Of a stretch of DNA of 64,000 nucleotides, positions 26,129 through 35,346 are shown one piece after another. This DNA comes from Bacillus sp. V3B (GTDB taxonomy: Bacteria; Bacillota; Bacilli; Bacillales; Cytobacillaceae). The stretch lies in contig NZ_JAETXM010000004.1 in the NCBI RefSeq assembly GCF_024494465.1, positions 1 to 64,000 of the forward strand, given 5' to 3'. The notes under the pieces are model-generated. The model did not search any database. It worked only from the letters and a program-made list of their open reading frames with translations, and was not told where the DNA came from. Position 1 is the first letter of the stretch. Every line of letters begins with the position of its first letter. The translations under genes were made by a program, and so were the position numbers.

Positions 26129-28078
26129 ATGACAAAACTTAACGCGTCCACACGTCTGAAGGTAAAAAGGGATACATTTTATCTACCTGATCAAGAAGGA
26201 GGTGCGTATTTTAGAAATAACGAAAGCTCATTCCGTATGAAAGGAGGTACCATCTATCAGTGGATTGAAAAACTGATACCAATGTTCAATGGGGAGCAAA
26301 CATTGGGAGATTTGACAGAGGGATTAACGGCCCCTTATCGGGACAGGGTTTATGAGATCGGAGAAACGTTGTACAAGAATGGCTTTGTTCGAGATGTAAG
26401 TAAAGATACTCCCCATCAATTAAAAGCAAAAGTTCTCGAAAAATATGCTTCACAAATTGAATTTATTGAGAATTTTGTAGATTCTGGTGGGTACCGTTTT
26501 CAAGGATACCGTCAGGCTAAAGTTCTGGCTGTTGGATCTGGTCCCATTCTAGTTGCATTGGCTGGTGCATTAATCGAATCGGGAATTCCTAAATTCCATT
26601 TCATGGTAACAGAATCAAAACCTACAAATCGGCTTCGGATGAATGAGCTGGTACAGAATGCTCATAAAGATGACTCCGAGGTGGTGGTAAAGGAGGTCCC
26701 ATTTGAAAAAGGGGGGCACAGAAGTTTTTGGAAACAAGTTGTGCAGCCCTATGATTGGATTCTGTATGTATCGCAGGATGGAAATATAAATGAACTAAGG
26801 AATCTTAATTCAGTTTGCAAAGAGGAGAGGAAGGCATTTCTACCCGCCATATGTTTAGACCAAGTGGGGCTTACAGGTCCATTGGTTCATCCGGAATCAG
26901 AGGGATGCTGGGAGTCCGCATGGCGTCGCATCCATCAATCTGCATTGCAAGAAGATCGGCAGCTACAAACTTACTCTTCAACAGCGGGATCGATTCTGGC
27001 GAATATCACTGTATTCGAGTTTTTCAAGAAGGCTACAGGAATTGCAGGTTCAAATCAAAGTAATCAAATTTACCTGCTTGATCTTGAAACGCTGAAAGGC
27101 GACTGGTTATCATTCATCACACATCCGTTGGCTACGTCTAGAAGTGTTACGCCTAGACTGGTTGAAGATTTTGATTTAAGGCTCAAACAGGAATCGGACA
27201 GAAATGACCCCTTGAGTAATCTCCTGGAATATTTCAGTCGATTAACTTCCGAAGAGATAGGAATTTTCCATACCTGGGAGGAACGAAATTTGACACAGCT
27301 TCCTCTTGCACAGTGCTATGTTCAAGCAGTTAACCCAGTGTCTGAGGGACCGGCAGAGCTTCTGTCAGAAGTTGTCTGTACCGGTCTCACACATGAGGAA
27401 GCAAAAAGAGATGCCGGGCTGATGGGCATTGAAATGTATGTTTCACAAGTGATCAAGGAATTCAGAGATCAGAAAGATAAAGCTCATATGAACATGTCAG
27501 GAGGGTTTATAGGCATCGGTGCAGGGGAAACAATCGAAGAGGCTGTTTGTCGAGGGCTGCAAGTATATTTAGACGAAGAATTGGGAGAAAGAAAGGTTGA
27601 GCAGCTGGGCACGATCTTTGATGTGCAGCTAGGATCAATAGAAGATCAGCCGTGCAGATTTTATTTAGATGCGCTGACTACCTTAAATGGTCCACCGATC
27701 ATCGATTTAAAAGAGGATATACTGGGCTTTCCTGTCATACGGATAAGGTCGAATGGTCGATCGTACACTAGGGCGGGTTTAAATATAACGTTGGCATTAC
27801 GAAATGCATTACAACAAGCACTTTTGAATACTCAAAACCAGGTGAATTCAATGGTAAGGCATGAAATGGAGCCAGCCGAATTTCTTGAAAAAAAGGAATC
27901 TAAACTCAAAATCCCTTCTTGTGATGAAATGACACAATTGGAGCTATTACAATCTTCCATTCAGTTCTTACACCAAAACAGGAAACGCTTATTCGTTTAT
28001 GACCTTTCGTTCGAACCTTTTTTAAAAAAGGAACTGGCAGGGGTGTTTGGTGTACAGGTTCGAGAGGAGGAATCCTAA
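26129..28078 (+). CDS. thiazole-containing bacteriocin maturation protein (ThiF-like)
   Basis: 649 residues, ATG behind AAGGAGGAG. The layout matches the putative thiazole-containing bacteriocin maturation family of Bacillus clusters: an N-terminal winged-helix-like peptide-recognition part (IEKLIPMFNGEQTLGDLTEG), a Rossmann/E1-like domain (KVLAVGSGPILVALAGALIE, residues 131-150) and a C-terminal YcaO-like partner region with repeated catalytic remnants (GAGETIEEAVCRGLQVYLDE). It probably binds the leader and presents the core to the cyclodehydratase. The stop overlaps the next start (TAATG), so the two are coupled. Specific catalytic role is inferred. Confidence 0.8.
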   Translation: MTKLNASTRLKVKRDTFYLPDQEGGAYFRNNESSFRMKGGTIYQWIEKLIPMFNGEQTLGDLTEGLTAPYRDRVYEIGETLYKNGFVRDVSKDTPHQLKAKVLEKYASQIEFIENFVDSGGYRFQGYRQAKVLAVGSGPILVALAGALIESGIPKFHFMVTESKPTNRLRMNELVQNAHKDDSEVVVKEVPFEKGGHRSFWKQVVQPYDWILYVSQDGNINELRNLNSVCKEERKAFLPAICLDQVGLTGPLVHPESEGCWESAWRRIHQSALQEDRQLQTYSSTAGSILANITVFEFFKKATGIAGSNQSNQIYLLDLETLKGDWLSFITHPLATSRSVTPRLVEDFDLRLKQESDRNDPLSNLLEYFSRLTSEEIGIFHTWEERNLTQLPLAQCYVQAVNPVSEGPAELLSEVVCTGLTHEEAKRDAGLMGIEMYVSQVIKEFRDQKDKAHMNMSGGFIGIGAGETIEEAVCRGLQVYLDEELGERKVEQLGTIFDVQLGSIEDQPCRFYLDALTTLNGPPIIDLKEDILGFPVIRIRSNGRSYTRAGLNITLALRNALQQALLNTQNQVNSMVRHEMEPAEFLEKKESKLKIPSCDEMTQLELLQSSIQFLHQNRKRLFVYDLSFEPFLKKELAGVFGVQVREEES

Positions 28079-30018
28079 TGGCAGCCAGTATTCTAATGGA
28101 TGGAAAAGGTTTATTAGCGGATTTTGTCTATAATCAATTGTCCGGGAACTATCTCATAAAGCGTCAAAGTATATTAGAAGAGATTCCCGAAGAAATAGAA
28201 TTGGCTCTGGTGCTGCACGATGCCTGGTATCCATCGGTTCATCAAAAAGCGGAAGAAAGATTCAGGGCCGCAGGTATTCCATGGCTTCGAGGTTTTGTTT
28301 CTTTTGGGGAGGGAATAATGGGTCCATTCGTACGCCCCGATACACAGGGGTGTTCTCAATGTGCTGACATACGGCGCATGATAGCGGGTCCAGATCGTCA
28401 AGAAATGCGGGAGTTTCAAGTGAGAATAGCAGCAGGAGAAGGTATACTGCGAGATGCTTGGGCATCACGAACGGGACTATCGCAAATGGCAACTTTGATA
28501 TGTAATGAGGTGCGGAGGGTTCTTCAAGGAGAATCCAGTCTCTTAGAAGAAAGGGTGTTCATTACTAACCTGAGAACATTATCGAACTCTAGTCACCATT
28601 TCTTGCTTGACCCATCTTGCCCGATGTGCAGTTCATTACCTATTGACACATCAGAATTAGCTAAAATCAGGTTAGAGTCTAGTCCTAAAATGAATGATGG
28701 TGGTTATCGTTGCCGATCAATGGATGAATTAAAAACAGTGCTAGTTAAAGATTATCTCGATTATCGTACAGGGCTCATGAATGGGAAAATGCAGGATTTC
28801 AAGTTGCCGTTTGCTGATGTTTTAGTGAACATGCCTCTGTTTGGAGCGGATGAGGGAGTAGCAGGAAGGTCTAATTCTTATGAAATGAGTGAGCTAACTG
28901 CTATTTTGGAAGGTTTGGAGCGATATTGCGGGATCGAGCCTCGAGGCAAAAGGACAGTCGTTCATGATAGTTATCATCATTTAGAGAATCAAGCACTAAA
29001 TCCTACAAGAGTAGGGTTACATGAAAAGGGACAATATGAAAAGCCACATTTTCCGTTTAAACCGTTTAATCCTGATTCTCCAATGAATTGGGTCTGGGGC
29101 TACTCATTCTTACAAGAACGTCCTATTTTGATTCCGGAGTTACTTGCCTATTATAGTTTGGGCTGTGGGGAGGGCTTTGTATATGAGACATCCAATGGAT
29201 GTGCATTAGGGGGGAGTTTAGAAGAAGCCATATTTCATGCCATTATGGAAGTCGTCGAGCGAGATTCATTTTTACTAACCTGGTATGCTAAGCTCCCCCT
29301 TCCGCGTCTTGACCTTCGTTCTGCTAACGATAAAGAATTGCAGCTGATGGTCGACCGTATACGTGAGGTGGCGGGATATGACCTTCATTTTTACAATTCG
29401 ACGATGGAACATGAGATTCCAAGCGTTTGGGCAGTGGCAAAAAACAGAAGATCCAAGGGTGTAAACCTCATTTGTGCAGCCGGAGCTAACCCTGATCCTG
29501 TAAGGGCTGTAAAAAGCACGATTTACGAGCTTGCAGGAATGATGTTTAGGGATGACGAAAAATTGGAGGAAAACCGACAAAAATATGAAGCGATGCTGCA
29601 AGATCCGTTCACAGTACGTTCCATGGAGGACCATGGGATGCTATACGGTCTGCGAAAAGCAGAGGAACGACTGAATTTTTTATTGGATGATCATCGTCCT
29701 TTACGTACGTTTGCTGAGGAATTCAAGAAGCCGCCGGCAAATACTGATTTGAAGGATGATCTTCAGGATATCCTTCAGAGGTTCCGACATTTAAACCTTG
29801 AAGTCATTGTGGTTGACCAAACAACGCCTATCACCAAACGAAATGGATTATTCTGTGTAAAGGTATTGATTCCTGGAATGTTACCGATGACATTTGGGCA
29901 TCACCTTACCCGCGTAAAAGGTCTGGAGAGGGTACTCAAGGTACCCATGCAACTAGGATTTGTGAAGAAACCGTTATCGTATGAACAGCTTAATCCATAT
30001 CCCCATCCGTTCCCATAA
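28078..30018 (+). CDS. YcaO cyclodehydratase with fused docking domain
   Basis: 646 residues. The N-terminal third is an E1-like/ocin-ThiF docking domain with two CxxC pairs (Cys 92/95 in GCSQC, Cys 181/184 in CPMC) that likely hold zinc. The rest is a YcaO domain: the ATP-binding region around SNGCALGGSLEEAIFHAIME, then VERDSF, and a proline-rich C-terminus PYPHPFP, the PxPxP end typical of azoline-forming YcaO enzymes. It uses ATP to convert Cys/Ser in the precursor core to thiazolines/oxazolines. Coupled to the preceding gene and followed 24 bp later by the dehydrogenase gene. Confidence 0.85.
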   Translation: MAASILMDGKGLLADFVYNQLSGNYLIKRQSILEEIPEEIELALVLHDAWYPSVHQKAEERFRAAGIPWLRGFVSFGEGIMGPFVRPDTQGCSQCADIRRMIAGPDRQEMREFQVRIAAGEGILRDAWASRTGLSQMATLICNEVRRVLQGESSLLEERVFITNLRTLSNSSHHFLLDPSCPMCSSLPIDTSELAKIRLESSPKMNDGGYRCRSMDELKTVLVKDYLDYRTGLMNGKMQDFKLPFADVLVNMPLFGADEGVAGRSNSYEMSELTAILEGLERYCGIEPRGKRTVVHDSYHHLENQALNPTRVGLHEKGQYEKPHFPFKPFNPDSPMNWVWGYSFLQERPILIPELLAYYSLGCGEGFVYETSNGCALGGSLEEAIFHAIMEVVERDSFLLTWYAKLPLPRLDLRSANDKELQLMVDRIREVAGYDLHFYNSTMEHEIPSVWAVAKNRRSKGVNLICAAGANPDPVRAVKSTIYELAGMMFRDDEKLEENRQKYEAMLQDPFTVRSMEDHGMLYGLRKAEERLNFLLDDHRPLRTFAEEFKKPPANTDLKDDLQDILQRFRHLNLEVIVVDQTTPITKRNGLFCVKVLIPGMLPMTFGHHLTRVKGLERVLKVPMQLGFVKKPLSYEQLNPYPHPFP

Positions 30019-30042
30019 TGGAAGAGTAGGAGGACAAAAGAT

Positions 30043-31626
30043 TTGGAGCTGGAAACATTTCTACATCAACTACATTTTGACACGGATAAAATCTTTCCGA
30101 CGGATTGGCAGGTAGATTGGGAAGATGCGCCACTTCCCTATAAACTGTACCGTGGCTTGCCAGAGATCCCTCTTACTGCAGAAGTACCATTAACACTCAA
30201 GAAACGAGAAGCTCATCTAAACCCCAGTCTGGAAGAACTTGGTCATTTCTTATGGTATGTATACGGTCTAACTCAATATTCTCAATCCGCTTTAAACGAG
30301 GGAACCAAGGAAAAAGATGTGAGCTTTACTCAGTCGTTACGGAGATTTGCTCCCTCTGGAGGGGCATTGTATCCCAATGAATTATATGTGTATGTAAAGC
30401 TGGATGACACTCGAAAGGGAATTTACCATTATGATGTGGCACATCATCGGCTCATTTTGTTACGAGAGGGAGATTACGATTTCTACTTATCCAGAAGTCT
30501 TGAAAATAGCTTTAATGGTTCTGACTGTTTTTGTACCGTTTTTGTCTCGACAGTTTTTTGGAAAAATTTTTATAAATACAATAATTTTTCCTACAGACTC
30601 CAAGGATTAGATGCAGGTGTGTTAATTGGGCAAACATTAGAAGTCGCTAATCGGATGGGGTACTACCCACGGGTCTGCTACCAATTTCTTGATCGCTCTA
30701 TTAATCATTTGTTAGGGCTATCCGAACAGGATGAAAGTGTATATGCGGTGATCCCATTAAGTATGAAACCATCTATCAATGGTGTTGATAACGACCAAAA
30801 TACAGAAGAAATGGTTTCTGTCGCTGAATTGTGCCGGGAAGTGCCATTGTTGAATCATGTTTCCTATAACCGTTCAAAGAGAATCATTGATTATCCGATG
30901 TTGAGAAAACTGAATGAGGCATCCATGTTCGAGACAACACAGTCATTTGTAAAGATAAAGAAAAATAAAAGTGTGAAACTTTCCTTAGATACGGAGATCA
31001 TCTTGCTTCCATTTACGGAGTGCTTTTCGTACGATCTCGCATCCGTTTGCAGGAACCGGTTTTCCCCTGATATGGATTTTATGATAGGAAAAGTGAGTCA
31101 AACACAACTATCCACTTTATTAAAAGAAATATTTTCCTTCGCGTATCAGAATGACCTTGACGACACATATGGGAATCTTGATACTCGTGTTTCTTTGTAT
31201 GGCAGTTTTTATAATGTGGAGGGAGTTCCGAGTGGAGCCTACTCTTATGACAATAGCGCCCATGCACTTCGGAGAATAACCAAAGGGGATTACCGGGAGT
31301 TTTTACAATGTGGATTAACCATGCCCAATGTGAATCTGTATCAAGTTCCGCTCTGTATGCATGTCGTTGGAGACAAGGATCACCTCAAAGAGAAATTGGG
31401 ATATAGGGGATATCGCATTCAACAGATGGAAGCGGGTATTCTTGTGCAACGACTGCTCTTGGTATCGTGTGCCTTAGGGATGGGGGGGCATCCACTGCTA
31501 GGATTCGATGCGAATCAATGTGATAAACTTTACAGGATCGATTCGAAAGGAAAAACTAGTTTGATCCAAATCCCGGTGGGTCCATACCGTCCGCGCGCCT
31601 GGTTAAAGGCGAGTTTGCTTAGTTAG
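30043..31626 (+). CDS. SagB-type FMN dehydrogenase, two nitroreductase domains
   Basis: 527 residues from TTG 30043 behind AGGAGGA. Both halves look like SagB-type nitroreductase domains: the first with LRRFAPSGGALYPNELYVYV (about 107-126) and QGLDAGVLIGQTLEVANRMG, the second with SLYGSFYNVEGVPSGAYSYD and QQMEAGILVQRLLLVSCALG. It should oxidise azolines to azoles with FMN. The first domain keeps the usual PSGGALYPNE motif; the second has an altered one and may be structural. Last gene of the azole-peptide operon. No exporter, leader peptidase or immunity gene is visible nearby. Confidence 0.82.
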   Translation: MELETFLHQLHFDTDKIFPTDWQVDWEDAPLPYKLYRGLPEIPLTAEVPLTLKKREAHLNPSLEELGHFLWYVYGLTQYSQSALNEGTKEKDVSFTQSLRRFAPSGGALYPNELYVYVKLDDTRKGIYHYDVAHHRLILLREGDYDFYLSRSLENSFNGSDCFCTVFVSTVFWKNFYKYNNFSYRLQGLDAGVLIGQTLEVANRMGYYPRVCYQFLDRSINHLLGLSEQDESVYAVIPLSMKPSINGVDNDQNTEEMVSVAELCREVPLLNHVSYNRSKRIIDYPMLRKLNEASMFETTQSFVKIKKNKSVKLSLDTEIILLPFTECFSYDLASVCRNRFSPDMDFMIGKVSQTQLSTLLKEIFSFAYQNDLDDTYGNLDTRVSLYGSFYNVEGVPSGAYSYDNSAHALRRITKGDYREFLQCGLTMPNVNLYQVPLCMHVVGDKDHLKEKLGYRGYRIQQMEAGILVQRLLLVSCALGMGGHPLLGFDANQCDKLYRIDSKGKTSLIQIPVGPYRPRAWLKASLLS

Positions 31627-31810
31627 GAGAGGCAAGAGTAACGCTCTGTTTGTGATGCAAGAATAGTTATGTACAGTAAGGATTGCATAGAATGCACCAT
31701 GGTCAAAAAAGTACTAACTTAGAAAGGAATTCCATTTGAGGTAAGAGACGTGTCGACCAAACCTGAATATCCAAAGAAAGTTGAGAAGTTCGGCTTTATC
31801 GTAAATAGGC

Positions 31811-31860
31811 GAGAATACCCCTTCCTCAAGGAACGATAGTGAGTAGGGAGGGGTAGTTCA
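31811..31860. repeat. dispersed hairpin element, copy 1
   Basis: GAGAATACCCCTTCCTCAAG ... GGGAGGGGTAGTTCA, matching both arms of the hairpin at 49149-49210. 31627-31933 otherwise holds no gene I can see. Confidence 0.5.
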
Positions 31861-31933
31861 AGGAAGTTCTTGTCCCTGTGATAGGAAATGGAGCGGTAAA
31901 AGAGTTTAATTCAGATCCAAATATTAATTAACT

Positions 31934-31980
31934 AACCCTAAATAGCCTAGTCTTTGCTCAGGACTGGGCTATTTAGGGTT
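31934..31980 (+). terminator. long hairpin downstream of the azole-peptide operon
   Basis: Perfect 14-bp stem AACCCTAAATAGCC / GGCTATTTAGGGTT with a 19-base loop. It lacks a T-run, so it may act as mRNA end protection rather than a classic terminator. Confidence 0.6.
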
Positions 31981-32152
31981 GTAGCTGGAATTGGAAATAA
32001 CACTATGCATGCACAACGATAGTACTTATGTGTTTATGCGGCTTCTTTTTTGCATTCCAACACTCAGTAAAAGGCTTGCATAAGCTGGCAAAAAGGGGTT
32101 GATTGAATGAGTATTATTACTTTTATTCTTCACTTTGACCAACACTATTACT

Positions 32153-33088
32153 TTATTCTCCTCCTAAAAATTTTTTAAGAGCTTCTTTATTTTGATGCAA
32201 GTCCGCTTCTAATACTTCACCAATCCCTTCATAACGTTTATTTTGAAAACTGTCATCTTCAGGGATGCGTAATGTTTCTATATCTCCACTTTTCTTAGTC
32301 AAAATGTCTTTTCCGATCGTCAAAAGTGTGGAAGTATCAATATTTGTATCGATGTATGTATTTAAAAGATCTAATAGCTCAGGAAGTTTCACCACACTAT
32401 TTAGACTTACAGCTTCTTCCTTTAATTTTGAGATCACTTCTTGCTGTCTTTGTACTCGTCCGAAGTCACTTAAACGATCATGACGAAAACGGACATATCC
32501 TAACAACTCTGTACCATGCAGTTGTTGCTTACCTTCTTCTAACGTCATTCCTATACCAGAGGACATCTCATATGGTATGTCTACTTCAATTCCATTTGGA
32601 ACGAGGAGATCGACAGCTTTTTCGAATCCTTTAAAGTCGATAATCGCATAATAATGAATATCCAGCTCGAAATTTTCTTTAATGGTTTCCCTTAGTAATT
32701 CTGGACCTCCATATGTATAGGCTGCATTCAATTTTTGCTGCCCATAATCAGGTACAGAGACATACACATCACGCATTAGAGAAATAAGTTTTGTCTTATG
32801 AGTTTGTGGATCATAATGTGCAACCATAATCGTATCCGTTCGAGCTTGTTTTTCTCCGCGTGAGTCACTTCCTAATAAAAGAACATTGACTGCATCCATT
32901 TTACTTTTTTCTCCTTGAAACGAATGATTTGCTTCAACTTTTTTAAGTGGTTGGTTGAGTGTTTTTATCGTTCTTTCTATGTACTGAAATACATTAAAAA
33001 GACCAACCATAAAGATCCCTATGAGAAGAAGGGAGCCAAATACTCTACCCCATTTTACTCTTGTTTTTTTCTTTTTCGTCCGTGCCAA
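32153..33088 (-). CDS. LytR-CpsA-Psr (LCP) family cell-wall ligase
   Basis: About 311 residues. The likely start is TTG 33088 (LARTKKKKTRVKWGRVFGSL), 8 bp after AGGTGG; GTG codons at 33097-33100 overlap that site. A short basic cytosolic end precedes one membrane helix (VFGSLLLIGIFMVGLFNVFQ). The extracellular LCP domain shows the key motifs: LLLGSDSRG, TDTIMVAHYDP, LISLMRDVYV and GYVRFRHDRLSDFGRVQRQQ with the catalytic Arg/Asp set. LCP enzymes transfer anionic polymers such as teichoic acids from lipid carriers to peptidoglycan. Monocistronic; regulation not visible. Confidence 0.88.
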   Translation of the reverse strand: MARTKKKKTRVKWGRVFGSLLLIGIFMVGLFNVFQYIERTIKTLNQPLKKVEANHSFQGEKSKMDAVNVLLLGSDSRGEKQARTDTIMVAHYDPQTHKTKLISLMRDVYVSVPDYGQQKLNAAYTYGGPELLRETIKENFELDIHYYAIIDFKGFEKAVDLLVPNGIEVDIPYEMSSGIGMTLEEGKQQLHGTELLGYVRFRHDRLSDFGRVQRQQEVISKLKEEAVSLNSVVKLPELLDLLNTYIDTNIDTSTLLTIGKDILTKKSGDIETLRIPEDDSFQNKRYEGIGEVLEADLHQNKEALKKFLGGE

Positions 33089-33100
33089 ACTTTGCACCAC

Positions 33101-33995
33101 CTAGGATGAATAATAATTAACTTACAAACGATATTTAAATGTATCCCCATTAGATTATGGAAGCATCTTCAGTTTCTGAAAGGGTTAAACAGAAAAAGAA
33201 GGAGTTTCGATCTTTTTTACAAACTCTTGAAGTAGTCATTATCCCATAATTAGTTTTCATCTTTTTGAATATTAGATTACATTTCTTTGAAATTCTGATT
33301 ACATTGTTTTCATTTTTTCTGTAAAACCTAAAACACATAGTAATTAGTCTAGTAAATAGTGTGCTGCCAATAAACCGAGAAAAGGTAGTTTAAGATATTT
33401 TCAAATAAAAAAGTCGATATTCGCTAAGTAAATATCGGTAAATCTAAATTAATTAGGCATTGCATGGTTATCTAACTGATATTCCAATATTAACTAAAGG
33501 TCAGATCCTTGAGTTCAAAATATATGCCTAGACAGATGGTAGTATAAGTTAATGTACTTTGGACAAACATTTTATCAGCATAATTTTTGCGAAATAATTA
33601 GGTTTAATTTTTTCATTCCAATTTTCTCAATTGTGTGCCTGAAGCGCGTTGATCATAAAAAATGTTCTACTCCTGCTTTTTCATTCTCTTTAATCATTTT
33701 TACTACTTCATCAAGCAGTGACTGCAGCAGAAAACCATGAAAGAAGTTCTATTCCGCGAGAGGCTGTCACAAAAACCATTCTTGAGGTTATTAAAGGAGA
33801 AAATACTTTCAACGGGTCATTTGATCTTACTTTTGAGGGAAACTCCAATCACAGAGGAAATTAAGACCTTATAAACCTATATATTCCATATTGGATGAGT
33901 TTTTTTATTTTGAACTAAAATTTGCTTCATTCTCCCGAATAGTTCTGTTTACTTTAGCCATCATATAGACTAGTAAACCAAAAGGAGTGAGCAAA
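33101..33995. other. gene-free stretch with one coding relic
   Basis: AT-rich DNA. At about 33707-33867 a plus-strand open stretch without start reads EAVTKTILEVIKGENTFNGS and ends EGNSNHRGN stop, probably the tail of a lost gene of unknown family. A small AT-rich inverted repeat (CGATATT/AATATCG) lies near 33415-33438. Nothing else is recognisable. Confidence 0.4.
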
Positions 33996-34829
33996 ATGAA
34001 AAAAAGTTGGATGATGTTAGGATCCACAGTATTGTCACTGTGTCTCGCAGGCTGCGGAGGTAATGATGATACCGCGATGAATGATACTACCGATGGTCAA
34101 ACAGTACAAACAAAACAAGTAAGAATGAGGAATGTAAACAATGTCAATAATAATAATGGCACTCTTACAGTTTCAGATCGTGCAGAGCTTCAGGTAGAGA
34201 AGATGGAAGAAGTAGATGAGGCGCACGTGATCATCTCAAACAATAATGCCTATGTAGCTGTCAGGCTAGTTAATAACAACAATGCTGCAGGAAACGGGAC
34301 CAATAATGGCAACAATGGAGAAAGCGCAGGAACAGGCAATGCAAATAACAATATGGACAATAATGGAAATACCAGAGTAAATGATGCACTGGATGGAAAC
34401 GGAAGAACATTAATCGAAAATGGGACCGTTAATCAGGATGGCAATAATGGTATGGCAGGTGATGGCATTATTGACGGACAAGGTGATGCAGGAAGCGAAA
34501 ATCGCCAAAATACAGGTGCAGACAATGGCGGAAACAACAATAATATCTTTGGAGTAGGAAATGGAGATGAGAATGGAGCCACCGGAGATAATGCAGGGGA
34601 AATTGCTTCACTAAAGAACAATTATAGTGAAGTATCTAATGCTTTTGAGCAAAAAATAGCCGATCAGGTACGGCAGGTTGACAAGAAGGTCCACAAAGTA
34701 TATGTTTCCAATAATCCCGACTTGTATAATAGAATGAATACGTTTGCAGATGATATCAGAACAAACAGGAATAGAGACGGCTTATTTGAAGATTTCAATG
34801 ACACAGTCAATGATTTCTTTGGAAGGTAA
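33996..34829 (+). CDS. YhcN/YlaJ-type sporulation lipoprotein with Asn-rich insert
   Basis: 277 residues from ATG 33996, 8 bp after AAAGGAG. Lipoprotein signal peptide with lipobox LCLAGC. The folded part (SDRAELQVEKMEEVDEAHVI and, after the insert, EKIADQVRQVDKKVHKVYVS) is the YhcN/YlaJ domain of forespore-associated lipoproteins involved in spore membrane properties and germination. It is split by about 110 residues of Asn/Gly-rich low-complexity sequence (NNNNAAGNGTNNGNN), which is unusual for the family. Monocistronic. Confidence 0.78.
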   Translation: MKKSWMMLGSTVLSLCLAGCGGNDDTAMNDTTDGQTVQTKQVRMRNVNNVNNNNGTLTVSDRAELQVEKMEEVDEAHVIISNNNAYVAVRLVNNNNAAGNGTNNGNNGESAGTGNANNNMDNNGNTRVNDALDGNGRTLIENGTVNQDGNNGMAGDGIIDGQGDAGSENRQNTGADNGGNNNNIFGVGNGDENGATGDNAGEIASLKNNYSEVSNAFEQKIADQVRQVDKKVHKVYVSNNPDLYNRMNTFADDIRTNRNRDGLFEDFNDTVNDFFGR

Positions 34830-35131
34830 AATGATTAGCAAGAGGATATAGATATCTGAGCGTATTCAAAAACAAACGAACAAGATTGCTTAAGGTAATT
34901 TAGATCAAGAATTTGATAAACTAATGATATTTTACGGTGATTTTATGTTAATTTTTTGGTGTATATAATAGATATTCTGTTACGGTTTACGGTCAATTTT
35001 CGATAAGACCGTTATAGACTGTGAGAGAAAACTGAGTAAGGCTTATCTCGAAAACTGTTCGGTTCGTAGCTCACTTGATACTAATTCAAGGGGGCTTTTA
35101 TTATGAGAAAAAGACTGTTCCATTGTGTTGC

Positions 35132-35254
35132 ATGTTGTATGGATATACGATAATTATTCGTGTTGATTCATTTGAGGATTGGAATCTATGTGAAGAATGG
35201 AATAAATTTGAAGAAATAAAAAAGTTATCTGAAGAACAGGTAATAAATAAATAA
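35132..35254 (+). CDS. possible 40-residue protein or gene tail
   Basis: Open frame MLYGYTIIIRVDSFEDWNLC EEWNKFEEIKKLSEEQVINK. The frame is open further upstream without a start, and no ribosome binding site is evident, so it may be the end of a lost gene. The rest of 34830-35340 shows no gene. Confidence 0.25.
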   Translation: MLYGYTIIIRVDSFEDWNLCEEWNKFEEIKKLSEEQVINK

Positions 35255-35346
35255 ATTTTTTGAGCTAATACGTATATTCCATATTGACCTACAGACAATT
35301 ATAGGTAACGATAGTAATATATTATATTTTTTACTTGGAGGATATT

